The notes: generated by a model from the letters alone, not told the origin. A DNA stretch of 64,000 bases from Streptomyces sindenensis (GCF_014649035.1 NZ_BMSG01000017.1:1-64000), one strand, 5' to 3'; positions 1 through 10,850 are shown, numbered from the stretch's first letter. Made by a program: numbers and translations.

Positions 1-83
1 AGCCGCTCAACGATCCTCGCCACAGGCCACAGCCTATCGGGCCAATTGAGATGACTTCTTAATGGGTCGATCAGGCTTCACGC

Positions 84-2036
<1,953 letters not shown>

Positions 2037-2050
2037 GGGCTCCCCGGCTT

Positions 2051-2683
2051 TTACGCGTCCGTGCGGATCACCACCACCAGCGTGCGGGGACCGTGGACGC
2101 CCTCCACCCGCTCCAGCTCGATGTCGGAGGTGGCGGACGGTCCGCTGATCAGCGTCGTCGGCCGTTCGGGCACCAGGCGTGCCACCGCCTCCGGCACGCC
2201 CGCCTCGACGGTGGAGAGGTCGACGACGCACACGTGCAGATCGGGAACGAGGGAGAGCGCCCGGCGGCCCTGGTCGGGCGAACCGTCCAGGAAGATCGTG
2301 CCGGTCTCGGCGCACGCGGCGGCCGATCCCGTGACCACCGCGTCCAGCGCGTCGAGTCGGGCGGGCGGGACGTCGGCGTGGTCCTGCCGCACCTCGCCCT
2401 CGTACCCGGCGAGCCAGCGCGCGTCCAGCCCGGCCGGCACGCCGATGCGACGCGCGCCGTGCTCCCGCAGGACCTCGCCGACGACCTCGGCGGTGCGGTC
2501 CGCCGTACAGGGGTGCACCCGTGCCTTGTAGTCGAGGAGCCGTTCGGTGAACAGGGCGAGGCGCTCGTCGTCGGGCAGGGCACGACCGGTGCGGTAGGCG
2601 CGCGGGACGACGACGGGGGGCGTCGGGGCCAGCGCCAGGGCGTCGCGGATCCGGCCCAGGACGGTGTCGCGGGCACTGCTCAT
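2051..2683 (-). CDS. lutC: LutC/YkgG family lactate utilization protein
   Basis: The 210-residue product is a LUD-domain protein like LutC, the third subunit of the LutABC L-lactate oxidase system that converts lactate to pyruvate. The typical core TGSAAACAETGTIFLDGS is present around residues 117-134, followed by the LUD C-terminal segment ending in RTLVVVIRTDA. The ATG at 2683 overlaps the stop of lutB (ATGA), which fixes the start and shows translational coupling. A longer open frame exists upstream but runs antisense-like through lutB and is not coding. It is the last gene of the lutABC operon. Confidence 0.92.
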   Translation of the reverse strand: MSSARDTVLGRIRDALALAPTPPVVVPRAYRTGRALPDDERLALFTERLLDYKARVHPCTADRTAEVVGEVLREHGARRIGVPAGLDARWLAGYEGEVRQDHADVPPARLDALDAVVTGSAAACAETGTIFLDGSPDQGRRALSLVPDLHVCVVDLSTVEAGVPEAVARLVPERPTTLISGPSATSDIELERVEGVHGPRTLVVVIRTDA

Positions 2684-4218
2684 GCCGTCTCCTCGCCTTT
2701 CTGCTCGCTGTTCGGGTCGGTGGCCGCCGCTCGCAGGGTGGCCCGGCCCTCCTCGGAGGCGAACCAGGAGCGGAAGGTCTCGCGAGGCGGGGCCGCGGTG
2801 TCGCGGCTGTCGCTCCAGCCGCTGAGCGGCGGGGGCAGCCGTGAGATGGTCCCGTCGCGCCCCGCGACGACCCGGCCGAGCGCGGACGCCTTCTGCGCGG
2901 CGGCGTACAGGGACGGGCGGCGCATCACGGCGGCAGCCGCCTTCATCGCCAGCTTCTCCGGTGTGAGGCCGGTCTGTTCGGTGTGCTGGTGGCGCAGCTC
3001 CACCAGCAGCGAGGGAATGTCGATCTTGACAGGGCAGGCGTCGAAGCAGGCTCCGCAGAGGCTGGAGGCGTACGGCAGGGAGCTGTTGGGGTCGTCCTTC
3101 GCCGCGTGCATGCCGGCCAGTTGCGGGGTGAGGACGGCGCCGATGGGGCCGGGGTAGGTCGATCCGTAGGCGTGGCCGCCGGTCCGCTCGTACACCGGGC
3201 AGACGTTGAGGCAGGCGGAGCAGCGGATGCAGTTGAGGGCAGCCCGTCCGATCACATCGGCGAGGGCGGCGGTGCGCCCGTTGTCGAGGAGGACCAGGTG
3301 GAAGTGCTGGGGTCCGTCGCCGGGTGTCACTCCGGTCCACAGGGAGGTGTAGGGGTTCATCCGCTCCCCCGTCGAGGAGCGGGGCAGGAGCTGGAAGAAG
3401 ACCTCCAGGTCCTGGTAGCGCGGGAGGACCTTCTCGATGCCCATGACGGTGATGAGGGTGTTGGGCAGGGTCAGGCACATGCGGCCGTTGCCCTCGGACT
3501 CGACGACGGCCAGCGTGCCGGTCTCGGCGATGCCGAAGTTGGCGCCGGAGACGGCGACCTTCGTGGTCAGGAACTTCTCGCGGAGGTAGCTGCGCGCGGC
3601 GGCGGCGAGGTGGGCGGGGACGTTGTCCAGTTCCGGGTCGACGCCCGGGATCCGGTCGAGGAAGATCTGTCGGATCTCGTCCCGGTTGCGGTGGATGGCG
3701 GGCACCAGGATGTGTGAGGGCTTGTCGTCGGCGAGCTGGACGATGAGTTCGGCGAGGTCGGTCTCGTACGGGGTGATGCCGACGGACTCCAGATACTCGT
3801 TGAGTCCGGTCTCCTGGGTCGCCATCGACTTGACCTTGATGACCTCGTCGCTGCCGGTGGCCCTCACGAGGCGGGCGACGATCGTGTTGGCCTCGGCGGC
3901 GTCGCGCGCCCAGTGGACGGTGCCGCCGCGCTCGGTGACCCTGCGCTCCAGTTGTTCGAGCAGTTCGGGCAGCCGGTTCATGGCGTCGGTCTTGATGGCG
4001 GAGCCGGCGTCGCGCAGGGCTTCCCAGTCGGGCAGTTCGCCGGTGACGTTCAGGCGTTTGGCGCGGATGGTCCCGGTGGCGCGGCCGAGATTGCGGCGGA
4101 GCTGGTCGTTGCCCAGTTCGTCGCGGGCGGCGCGGGGGAAGGCCCGGTCGCCGCGGAGGTTACCGGTGCCGTACGGGGAGCGGGGCGGCGGGGCGGGCAT
4201 GCCGAGGAACGTGCTCAT
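2680..4218 (-). CDS. lutB: LutB iron-sulfur lactate utilization protein
   Basis: This 512-residue protein is the iron-sulfur and LUD-domain subunit of the LutABC lactate oxidation complex. The N-terminal two thirds are the LUD domain (AVSGANFGIAETGTLAVVESEGN). Two ferredoxin-type cysteine clusters follow, CIRCSACLNVCP and CGACFDACP, which would bind two [4Fe-4S] clusters. A C-terminal segment resembles the LutB-specific extension. The length is normal for the family. The ATG at 4218 overlaps the lutA stop (ATGA) and its own stop overlaps the lutC start, so all three subunits are translationally coupled. Expression is probably controlled by the FadR-type regulator encoded just upstream of lutA. 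Confidence 0.95.
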   Translation of the reverse strand: MSTFLGMPAPPPRSPYGTGNLRGDRAFPRAARDELGNDQLRRNLGRATGTIRAKRLNVTGELPDWEALRDAGSAIKTDAMNRLPELLEQLERRVTERGGTVHWARDAAEANTIVARLVRATGSDEVIKVKSMATQETGLNEYLESVGITPYETDLAELIVQLADDKPSHILVPAIHRNRDEIRQIFLDRIPGVDPELDNVPAHLAAAARSYLREKFLTTKVAVSGANFGIAETGTLAVVESEGNGRMCLTLPNTLITVMGIEKVLPRYQDLEVFFQLLPRSSTGERMNPYTSLWTGVTPGDGPQHFHLVLLDNGRTAALADVIGRAALNCIRCSACLNVCPVYERTGGHAYGSTYPGPIGAVLTPQLAGMHAAKDDPNSSLPYASSLCGACFDACPVKIDIPSLLVELRHQHTEQTGLTPEKLAMKAAAAVMRRPSLYAAAQKASALGRVVAGRDGTISRLPPPLSGWSDSRDTAAPPRETFRSWFASEEGRATLRAAATDPNSEQKGEETA

Positions 4219-4982
4219 ACGGAGGCCTCCGTCAGGACGTCGGGGGTGGTGCGGGTCGCGGCGAGGATCCGGGCGAGGTGCAGGGTGCGGGTGCGGGACC
4301 GGATCCGGGAGAGGCCGCCGCCGATGTGCATCAGGCAGGAGGAGTCCCCGGCGGTGCACACGTCAGCCCCGGTGGCCGTGATGTTGTCCGACTTGTCGTG
4401 GAGCATCGCGGTGGACGTCTCGGCGTTCTTCAGCGCGAAAGTGCCGCCGAAGCCGCAGCAGGAGTCCGCCCCGGGCAGCTCGACGAGGTCGATGCCCTCG
4501 ACCTCGCGCAGAAGTCGGAGCGGTTTGTCACCGACGCGGAGCATCCGCAGGGAGTGACAGGTGGGGTGGTACGTCACCCGGTGCGGAAAGTACGCGCCGA
4601 CCCGGGTGACACCGAGGACGTCCACGAGGAGTTCGGAGAGCTCGTACGTCTTCGCGGCGACGGCGTCCACCCCGGCGCGGAGCGCGGGCTCCCCGTAGCG
4701 TTCGGCGACGATCGGGTGCTGGTGCCGGACGGAACCGGCGCACGAGCCCGACGGCATCACGACCGCCTCGATCGAGGCGTCCCCGAACGCGTCCGCGAAG
4801 TTACGTACCAGGGGCACGGGTTCACGCTGGTAGCCGGTGTTGATGTGCATCTGCCCGCAGCAGGTCTGGCCCGGCGGGAACACCACCTCGTGGCCCAGGC
4901 GCGTGAGCAGGATCGCGGTTGCCTTCACCGCGTCGGGGAAGAGCGTGTCTCCCAGACAGGTGGCGAAGAGTCCGATGCGCAT
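4215..4982 (-). CDS. lutA: LutA (Fe-S)-binding lactate utilization protein
   Basis: This 255-residue protein has the two cysteine-rich CCG domains that define LutA/GlpC-C-like subunits: CCGQMHINTG near residue 41 and CCGFGGTFALKN in the second half. In the LutABC system it carries Fe-S centres that take part in electron transfer during oxidation of L-lactate to pyruvate. The ATG at 4982 is preceded by a strong GGGGAGG ribosome site five bases upstream, and the TATGGTCGGACCATA palindrome lies 40-55 bases further up. It is the first gene of lutABC. Confidence 0.94.
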   Translation of the reverse strand: MRIGLFATCLGDTLFPDAVKATAILLTRLGHEVVFPPGQTCCGQMHINTGYQREPVPLVRNFADAFGDASIEAVVMPSGSCAGSVRHQHPIVAERYGEPALRAGVDAVAAKTYELSELLVDVLGVTRVGAYFPHRVTYHPTCHSLRMLRVGDKPLRLLREVEGIDLVELPGADSCCGFGGTFALKNAETSTAMLHDKSDNITATGADVCTAGDSSCLMHIGGGLSRIRSRTRTLHLARILAATRTTPDVLTEASV

Positions 4983-5022
4983 GGGGCCTCCCCGGTCGGG
5001 TTCCGCTCGCGATTAAGGTTTC

Positions 5023-5037
5023 TATGGTCGGACCATA
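5023..5037. promoter_or_regulatory. FadR/LldR-type operator upstream of lutA
   Basis: TATGGTCGGACCATA is a perfect 15-bp palindrome between lutA and the gene for the FadR-type regulator. Its core TGGTCGGACCA fits TNGTNNNACNA, the operator pattern known for FadR-subfamily GntR regulators such as LldR. Its place in the lutA promoter region supports control by the neighbouring regulator; binding itself is inferred. Confidence 0.75.
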
Positions 5038-5119
5038 CTCGGCGCGGGCTGCTGAAGGGAACGACCGGCGACGCGTGGCGTGGCCGGAGTCGGCCTGGGG
5101 CGGGACCCGCGCCCAGCCT

Positions 5120-5869
5120 TCAGGAGCTGCTGGGTCCGACGGGTCCGACGGGGCCGTCCACCAAGGTCCCGTGCAGGCCGCGGATATGCCACTCCACCAG
5201 GTCCGCGGCCTCCGGGCCGCTCCCCTCCCGTACCAGAGTGAGGAGCGTCCGGTGCTCGGCGTTGAGAGCGCGGGCGGTGGCCGGCCAGTCCTCGACGGCT
5301 TCCAGGGCGCGGAGGATCAGCGGCCGGACGGACTCTCGTACGGCAGAGGTCAGCGTGGACGTCAGGGCGTTGCCGGAGCTGCGGGCGATGAGCACATGGA
5401 AGCGGGTGTCCAGATCGTTGAAGGCGCTCACTCCGATCCCCGGTTCCGCCATCCCGGCCACCAGCTCCGCCGCCTCGTCGAGGTCCTCGATCGGGGCGTG
5501 GCAGGCGGCCCCTTCGAAGCTGGACCGCTCCAGGACCACCCGGGCCTCCAGAACGTCGTGGAGGCTGTAGCTGCCGAGGGCGAAGTGCAGGCGGAGCAGC
5601 CGGCCCAGGGCGTCGTCGGGGTTGCGGACGATCCGGGCCCCGGCGTCGGGCCCCCGGCCGGGCTGCGCCACGAGGACGCCGATGGTCTCCAGCACCCGCA
5701 GCGCCTCGCGCAGCGCGGAGCGGCTGACGCCGAGCACCGGAGCCAGCTCCCGTTCGGGCGGCAGCCGGTCACCGGCCCGGAGCTCGCCGGCGAACACCCG
5801 TTCCTCGATGCTGCGGAGCACGAGTTCGTGGGTACGCGACTGCTGCACGGGCTGCCATTCGACGGGCAT
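5120..5869 (-). CDS. FadR/GntR family regulator, probable lut regulator
   Basis: This 249-residue protein has an N-terminal GntR winged helix (residues about 10-80, with LPPERELAPVLGVSRSALREAL) and a C-terminal FCD effector domain (about 100-230). FCD metal and ligand residues are visible in DTRFH, EHRTLL and WHIRGLH. FadR-subfamily proteins next to lut genes usually repress them until lactate is present, and that role is inferred here from position and from the operator palindrome before lutA. A related half-conserved palindrome lies just upstream of its own start, suggesting autoregulation. The start is ATG 5869. The last residues (GPVGPVGPSSS) come from a short repeated GGGTCCGAC-like tract. 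Confidence 0.9.
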   Translation of the reverse strand: MPVEWQPVQQSRTHELVLRSIEERVFAGELRAGDRLPPERELAPVLGVSRSALREALRVLETIGVLVAQPGRGPDAGARIVRNPDDALGRLLRLHFALGSYSLHDVLEARVVLERSSFEGAACHAPIEDLDEAAELVAGMAEPGIGVSAFNDLDTRFHVLIARSSGNALTSTLTSAVRESVRPLILRALEAVEDWPATARALNAEHRTLLTLVREGSGPEAADLVEWHIRGLHGTLVDGPVGPVGPSSS

Positions 5870-5925
5870 CCGTCACTCCCTGGCTCGGCCGGATCCGGAC
5901 ATGCAGCCTATGTCACCCGGCGATG

Positions 5926-5936
5926 TGGTCGGACCT
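5926..5936. promoter_or_regulatory. second FadR-type operator, before the regulator gene
   Basis: TGGTCGGACCT shares ten of eleven bases with the core of the lutA palindrome (TGGTCGGACCA) and contains the same GGTCGGACC dyad. It lies about 57 bases upstream of the regulator's ATG. This fits negative autoregulation; no binding data are available. Confidence 0.55.
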
Positions 5937-5967
5937 CACATCGGACCGTACATGCGTGCGGAGGTGA

Positions 5968-6138
5968 GTGCATGAACTGGTCGCCGAGGTCCACTCGTCG
6001 AAGGAGATCGCCGAGGCGCTCGTCATCAGCGTCAGGACGGTGGAGCGGCACCGCGCCACCCTGCTTCAGAAGCTCGGCCTCAGGGGCCGTCTGGGGCTCA
6101 TCCGCCACGCGATCAGGGCCGGGCTGATCGAACCCTGA
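5968..6138 (+). pseudogene. LuxR-type HTH remnant of a response regulator
   Basis: The frame starting at GTG 5968 reads VHELVAEVHSSKEIAEALVI, then SVRTVERHRATLLQKLGL, and ends AIRAGLIEP before TGA at 6138. This is the end of a NarL/LuxR-type HTH. The phosphoacceptor domain and the first helix (the usual TPREREVL segment) are missing, and an in-frame stop precedes the GTG. It is therefore most likely the 3' end of a decayed response regulator gene. A GAGGTGAG sequence just before the GTG could allow a short free HTH protein to be made, so expression cannot be fully excluded. Confidence 0.7.
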
Positions 6139-6204
6139 CCGGGACCGGACGAGCGCACCCGGTCGGTTCATGTGATTCTCACCCGATCCGCATATGGTTC
6201 CCCC

Positions 6205-7125
6205 GTGACCCAGATGACCCCGCCCGGCTGGCATCCAGACCCCGGGCACTCAGGCAAAGGCCCCGCTCAGGAACGCTGGTGGGACGGAGCGCAGTGGACC
6301 GGCCATGTCCGCGCGTCGCCCGGCGCGGCACGCCGTCGCGGGATCCGCATCGGCGTCGGTGTGACGGTCGGCGCGGTGGTGCTGGCCGCCATCGCGGGCG
6401 GCATGCACCTCCTGGGCGAGGACCGTGGCGGCGGCCGGCCGGACGCCGCGGCCTCCTCGCCGTCCGCCGCACCCGATCTGCCGGGCGCACCGGACGGCGG
6501 GGACAAGGACGGCGGCCGGGGCGGCGGGGGCAACGACGGGGAGAACGGCGGAGGTCAGGGCCCGGGGCAGCAGCTCCCGCCGACCGAACCGGGCTTCGCC
6601 ACGGACCTGGCCGGCGGGGTCAGCCTGCCGGTGCCCGAGGGGTGGAAGGGAACCTCCGGGGCGGTCGGCGCCGGGCTGACGACCGGTGAGCACGCGTGCC
6701 CCGGCGACACCGCCCAGACCTGTGTCCGCGGCGGCGTGTTCTCGGCCCCGGCGGCTGCTCTGAAGCTGAGCGCGGAAACCCCGGAGGAGGCGGCGAAGAA
6801 GGACATCACCGTCAACGCCACGGAATCCTACGGCGGCAAGAGCTACGGGAAGATCACCTCGCACGAGGAGCTGAAGTCCGAGGCCGTCACGGTGGCGGGC
6901 GGCAAGGGGTACGTCGTGCGCTGGAAGGTGGTGACGGAGAAGGGCGACGACGGTTACGTGGAATCGCTGGTGTTCCCCTCCCCCGTCTCCAAGAACATGC
7001 TCGTCGTGGTCCGGTCCGGGTTCGACATCAACAAGGACGCGCCGAAGTTGTCCGTCCTGGACGAGATCACGGGCGGGATCAAGGCCGCGTCCGTCGGCGG
7101 CGGAGGCACCGGCGGCGAGGTCTGA
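6205..7125 (+). CDS. DUF2510 membrane-anchored protein
   Basis: The 306-residue product starts with a DUF2510 motif (PPGWHPDPG ... RWWDGAQWTGHV), followed by basic residues and one membrane helix (about residues 48-69, IGVGVTVGAVVLAAIAGGMH). A long Gly/Asp/Pro-rich linker follows, then a folded extracellular domain of about 160 residues with several Lys and Tyr and one Cys pair (ACPGDTAQTC). The topology is inside-N, outside-C. GTG 6205 (VTQMTPPGW) was chosen because family members begin MTQ..PPGW; ATG 6214 is an alternative. The outer domain resembles lipoprotein-like domains of unknown function in actinobacteria. No partner gene is apparent. Confidence 0.82.
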   Translation: MTQMTPPGWHPDPGHSGKGPAQERWWDGAQWTGHVRASPGAARRRGIRIGVGVTVGAVVLAAIAGGMHLLGEDRGGGRPDAAASSPSAAPDLPGAPDGGDKDGGRGGGGNDGENGGGQGPGQQLPPTEPGFATDLAGGVSLPVPEGWKGTSGAVGAGLTTGEHACPGDTAQTCVRGGVFSAPAAALKLSAETPEEAAKKDITVNATESYGGKSYGKITSHEELKSEAVTVAGGKGYVVRWKVVTEKGDDGYVESLVFPSPVSKNMLVVVRSGFDINKDAPKLSVLDEITGGIKAASVGGGGTGGEV

Positions 7126-7168
7126 CCCGGACACCGCACCACCCCGCGCCGCTCAAGACGGACGACGG

Positions 7169-7200
7169 CGGGCCCCGGACCGCTCCCGGTCCGGGGCCCG
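7169..7200. terminator. bidirectional hairpin between convergent genes
   Basis: A perfect 13-bp inverted repeat (7169-7181 and 7188-7200) with a six-base GCTCCC loop separates the DUF2510 gene from the convergent phospholipase C gene. There is no clear T tract, which is common for hairpins between convergent Streptomyces genes. Confidence 0.75.
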
Positions 7201-7212
7201 CTGTTCCCGTTC

Positions 7213-9279
7213 TCAGCCGGTGACCGTGGCGGGGTCGCTGACCCCGGTGGCCCCCGTCTCGACATGACCGGCGAAGCGGCGCAGGAAGACGGGGTCCCCC
7301 TCGGCCGTGACGGACACGTCGTACCAGCGCCTGCCCGCCCGCAGGTCGATCGTGCGCGACACCGTGGCACCGGCCCGGACGATGACCGTCTGCTCGGTTC
7401 CCCCGTAGGCGGCGGCGCCGCCAAGAGTGAGCCGGGCCTCCGTGTCGCCGGGGTTGGTGACGGTCAGGTCGAGGTCGCCGCTCCCTTCGTTGTGCCGGGC
7501 GGTGACCTCGGGGCCGACGGTCGAACCCGGGCTCCTGAACGTACGGAGGAAACCGTTCGGGCCGTGGACGGTGAGGTCGTGGGTGCCACCGGAGTACGCG
7601 GAGTTCCAGGCGTCCGTGATCGTCCTGCCCGCCTCGGCGGTGTACGTCCACGGGGCGTCGGTGCGGTTGCCGGAGGTGACGTAGAACTGCGCGCCGGCCG
7701 CCGTCCCCGGGCTGAAGGTCAGCGCGATCTTTCCGGTCCCCGGGTCGACGGCGCTGTCGACGTACGGGGCGTAGGGCAGCGGCCGGGTGGGGCGGCTGCC
7801 CGGTTCCTGCTTCGGCATCGAGCCGACGGCGGGCGGGGTGGGCCGGTAGTCAGGGTGCCGTTCGCGGTCCGGCGGCTCGTAGGCGGCGGTGTCCGGCAGG
7901 TCGCCGGGGGCGGGCTCGGTACGGGCGAAGTCGAAGGCGGAGGTCAGATCGCCGCAGACGGCACGCCGCCAGGGTGAGATGTTCGGCTCGCGCACCCCGA
8001 AGCGCTGCTCCATGAAGCGCAGCACCGAGGTGTGGTCGAAGGTCTCGGAGCAGACGTAACCGCCGGTGCTCCAGGGCGAGACGACCAGCATCGGGACGCG
8101 CGGCCCGAGCCCGTAGACGCCGGGGCCGTACGAGGAGCCGCCCGCGTAGACCTCGGTGGAGGTGTCGGCCGTGGACAGGCCCTGGCTGGCGGAGGTCGGC
8201 GGGTAGGGCGGTACGACGTGGTCGAAGAAGCCGTCGTTCTCGTCGTAGGTGATGAACAGGGCGGTCCGGCTCCATACCTCGGGGTCGGACGTCAGCGCGT
8301 CCAGGAGGCGGGCGATGTACCAGGCACCGTAGTTGGACGGGAAGTTGGAGTGCTCGCTGAAGGCCTCGGGGGCGGCCACCCAGGAGATCTGCGGCAGCTT
8401 CCCGTTCTTGACGTCGGCGGCGATCCCGTCGAAGTAGCCGCCGCCGGCCGAAACGTCGGTGCCGGTGCGCGCCTTGTCGTACAGCGGGTCGCCGGGCTCG
8501 GCGTTCCGGTAGTCGTGGAAGTAGAGGAGCGAATTGCAGCCGTAGTTGCCCCGGTAGGCGTCGTCGATCCACCCCCAGCGGCCCGCGGCGTCCAGCCCGT
8601 CACCGATGTCCTGGTAGATCTTCCAGGAGACCCCCGCCTCCTCCAGCCGCTCGGGGTACGTCCGCCAGCCGTACCCCTGCTCCTCGTTCCCGAGCACCGG
8701 GCCGCCGCCCGCCCCGTCGTTGCCGGTGTGACCGGACCAGAGGTAGTAGCGGTTGGGGTCGGTGGCCCCGATGAACGAGCAGTGGTAGGCGTCGCAGATG
8801 GTGAAGCGGTCGGCGAGCGCGTAGTGGAAGGGGATGTCGTCCCGGGTCAGGTAGGCCATGGTCGTCGGCGTCTTGGCCGGGATCCAGCGGTCGTACCGCC
8901 CGTCGTTGTACGCCTGGTGGCCGCCCGCCCAGTCGTGGTTGAGGCCCTGGAGGAACTGCATCCCCAGGTCGTCGGCGGTCGGGTGGAACGGCAGGGTCTC
9001 CTTCCCCGCCGCATCGGCCTGGTGCCAGACGGACTTCCCGCTCGGCAGCGTCACGGGCCGCGGGTCGCCGAATCCCCGGACGCCCTTCAGCGCGCCGAAG
9101 TAGTGGTCGAAGGAACGGTTCTCCTGCATCAGGACGACGATGTGCTCGACATCCTTGATCGTCCCGGAGGCTCGGTGGGCGGGGATGGCGGCAGCACGGT
9201 CGATACTGCCCGACAGCGCGGCGAAACCCGCCGTCGCACCGGCTATCTGGAAGAAGCGGCGCCGATTCATATCTGCCAT
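7213..9279 (-). CDS. Tat-exported phospholipase C, phosphocholine-specific type
   Basis: This 688-residue enzyme belongs to the phosphoesterase family of bacterial non-haemolytic phospholipases C, which cleave phosphocholine from phospholipids outside the cell. The N-terminus MADMNRRRFFQIAGATAGFA is a twin-arginine signal. The family signature HIVVLMQENRSFDHYFG follows near residue 50, then a large catalytic domain with the SPW...GGYVCSETFDHTSVLRFME region. The C-terminal 200 residues form two beta domains like those that follow the catalytic domain in this family. ATG 9279 was chosen because the extension upstream lacks family-like sequence; ATG 9270 (MNRRR) is a possible alternative start. 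It stands alone and converges on the DUF2510 gene. Confidence 0.92.
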   Translation of the reverse strand: MADMNRRRFFQIAGATAGFAALSGSIDRAAAIPAHRASGTIKDVEHIVVLMQENRSFDHYFGALKGVRGFGDPRPVTLPSGKSVWHQADAAGKETLPFHPTADDLGMQFLQGLNHDWAGGHQAYNDGRYDRWIPAKTPTTMAYLTRDDIPFHYALADRFTICDAYHCSFIGATDPNRYYLWSGHTGNDGAGGGPVLGNEEQGYGWRTYPERLEEAGVSWKIYQDIGDGLDAAGRWGWIDDAYRGNYGCNSLLYFHDYRNAEPGDPLYDKARTGTDVSAGGGYFDGIAADVKNGKLPQISWVAAPEAFSEHSNFPSNYGAWYIARLLDALTSDPEVWSRTALFITYDENDGFFDHVVPPYPPTSASQGLSTADTSTEVYAGGSSYGPGVYGLGPRVPMLVVSPWSTGGYVCSETFDHTSVLRFMEQRFGVREPNISPWRRAVCGDLTSAFDFARTEPAPGDLPDTAAYEPPDRERHPDYRPTPPAVGSMPKQEPGSRPTRPLPYAPYVDSAVDPGTGKIALTFSPGTAAGAQFYVTSGNRTDAPWTYTAEAGRTITDAWNSAYSGGTHDLTVHGPNGFLRTFRSPGSTVGPEVTARHNEGSGDLDLTVTNPGDTEARLTLGGAAAYGGTEQTVIVRAGATVSRTIDLRAGRRWYDVSVTAEGDPVFLRRFAGHVETGATGVSDPATVTG

Positions 9280-9426
9280 GAGTGAGGGGCCTCTTGGAGT
9301 GTGGGCAACGGATTGAGGTGTGGGGAACAGAAGCGAACAGGATGCTCCAAGAGAATCGAACAGAACGGAAGGGGCCGTGACGCATCGGTTAACCCCGGCG
9401 GTACGCCGGGCACGTGTCACGTCGCC

Positions 9427-9933
9427 TCACGGCAACGAGCGTGTGAGCCACGCCACTTCGCCGTTCTCCTCCGTGGAGACGCGATCCCGGTGGAATCCGA
9501 GCTTCTCCAGTACCCGGAGCGACGGGGTGTTCCACGTGCCGACGGTCGACCAGAGCCGCTTGCGCCCGGTCGCCGCGGCGGCTTCCAGTACGGCGCCGGC
9601 CGCCTCGGTGGCGTAACCGCGCCCGTGCGCGTGCCGGAACAGCTCGTAGGCGATCTCGGGCTCCTCCAACGTGGTGCGGCCGATGATCAGTCCGCAGTAG
9701 CCGATGAAATCGGCTTCCTCCCGGCGCTGAACGGGCAGCAGCGCGATCCCCGTGGCCTCCGTCGCGGCGAGAAACTCCGTGATGGATGTCCGGATGCGCT
9801 CCACCGGGGGTTTCCCGTTGCCGCGTTCGGCGAGGAGGTCGCAGAACGCGGCGGCGTCGGACTCGGCCCACGGCCGGAGGATCAGACGCTCGGTCTCCAG
9901 GTGGAACGGCATGGTCGCGTATGGGGTGGCCAT
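9427..9933 (-). CDS. RimJ/RimL-type GNAT N-acetyltransferase
   Basis: The 168-residue product has the GNAT fold: an N-terminal strand with LETERLILRPWAESDAAAF, the FIGYCGLI strand, the acetyl-CoA loop RHAHGRGYATEAAGAVL (the Q/RxxGxG/A pattern appears as HAHGRGYA), and a C-terminal TWNTPSLRVLEKLGF motif typical of RimJ/RimL-like enzymes. The acceptor is unknown; relatives acetylate protein N-termini or small molecules. The start ATG 9933 was preferred over ATG 9912 because the following PYAT residues are common in relatives, but both are possible. It probably has its own promoter. Confidence 0.85.
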   Translation of the reverse strand: MATPYATMPFHLETERLILRPWAESDAAAFCDLLAERGNGKPPVERIRTSITEFLAATEATGIALLPVQRREEADFIGYCGLIIGRTTLEEPEIAYELFRHAHGRGYATEAAGAVLEAAAATGRKRLWSTVGTWNTPSLRVLEKLGFHRDRVSTEENGEVAWLTRSLP

Positions 9934-9965
9934 GCGCCCACTCTGCCCCACGGGCTCGTGGCGAA

Positions 9966-10676
9966 CTACGGGCGGTAACCCGGTACGAGCAGTTCCCGCA
10001 GGAATCCCACGACGAGTTCGGGGTGCCCGACGAACGGGGAGTGGCCGGTCCCCCACTCGCGCACCTCGGTGCAGCGTGAGGCCATCGTCCGTTGCAGAGC
10101 GGGGTCGATGGCCCGGTCCCGGCCGCAGACGACGTACGTGGAGGGGGTGCCCTTCCAGCTGTGGTGCCGCGGAACTCCGCGTCCGCAGCCGGGGGCTTGG
10201 GGGCGGAGCAGTCCGACCGCCCGGGCGGCGAGTGGTGCGGGACAGTCGTGGTAGAGGACGTCGGCGGCCCGGTCGGGGCGCAGGCTGGTCGATCCGTCGG
10301 GCTCGGACCTGATCGCGTCCCGGAGTTCCGCGGACGCCCCGCCCAGAGCGGCCGCGCTCTCCCCGGCGTCCAGGACGAAGGCCGCCAGATAGACCAGGTG
10401 GCGTGCTCCGCGCACTCCGGTGATCACGGATCCGCCGTAGGAGTGCCCGAGCAGCAGCGGTGGTTCGGGCAGCGCGTCGACGGCGGCCTGGACCACCTGC
10501 GTGTCGGCCGCCAGCGAGCCTCGATGGAGTTCGGGGACGACGGCTTCGACGCCCGAGGACCGCAGGCGATGCGCCACCGCCTCGAAGTGCCCGGGGCGGT
10601 GGTACAAGCCGTGGACGAGTACGACGGCCGGCAGTTGACCCGCCTCCTCCCGATCATTTTCCGGGCTGGTGATCAT
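9966..10676 (-). CDS. alpha/beta hydrolase
   Basis: This 236-residue protein has an alpha/beta-hydrolase fold. The oxyanion strand VVLVHGLYHRPGHF occurs near residue 18, the nucleophile elbow is GHSYGG with Ser79, and the C-terminal histidine is in GTGHSPFVGHPE. It resembles small salicylate-esterase/HNL-like hydrolases of unknown substrate. There is no signal peptide. The ATG at 10676 was chosen; an upstream extension to 10742 is Pro/Arg-rich and unlikely to be coding. The gene is read toward the GNAT gene with a 32-base gap, so the two may be cotranscribed. Confidence 0.85.
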   Translation of the reverse strand: MITSPENDREEAGQLPAVVLVHGLYHRPGHFEAVAHRLRSSGVEAVVPELHRGSLAADTQVVQAAVDALPEPPLLLGHSYGGSVITGVRGARHLVYLAAFVLDAGESAAALGGASAELRDAIRSEPDGSTSLRPDRAADVLYHDCPAPLAARAVGLLRPQAPGCGRGVPRHHSWKGTPSTYVVCGRDRAIDPALQRTMASRCTEVREWGTGHSPFVGHPELVVGFLRELLVPGYRP

Positions 10677-10850
10677 AGGCGTCGGTCCGCACGGACGGAG
10701 AACGGAGGCAGGGGCGGGACGGTGAGGTGTCCTCAGGTGCACCTGTGCGGTGGGGGCCGCCCCAGCCCGTATCCGGGGGTCGGCGCTACTGATCTTCCCT
10801 GTGGTCCCCGGCAGGATTTCCCGTGCCGGAACTCATATCGGGGAGTGCTG

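Noticed and set aside
10092..10850. A long in-frame extension upstream of the serine hydrolase
   Set aside because: It overlaps the alpha/beta hydrolase gene on the other strand and would place the signal peptide in the middle of the protein.
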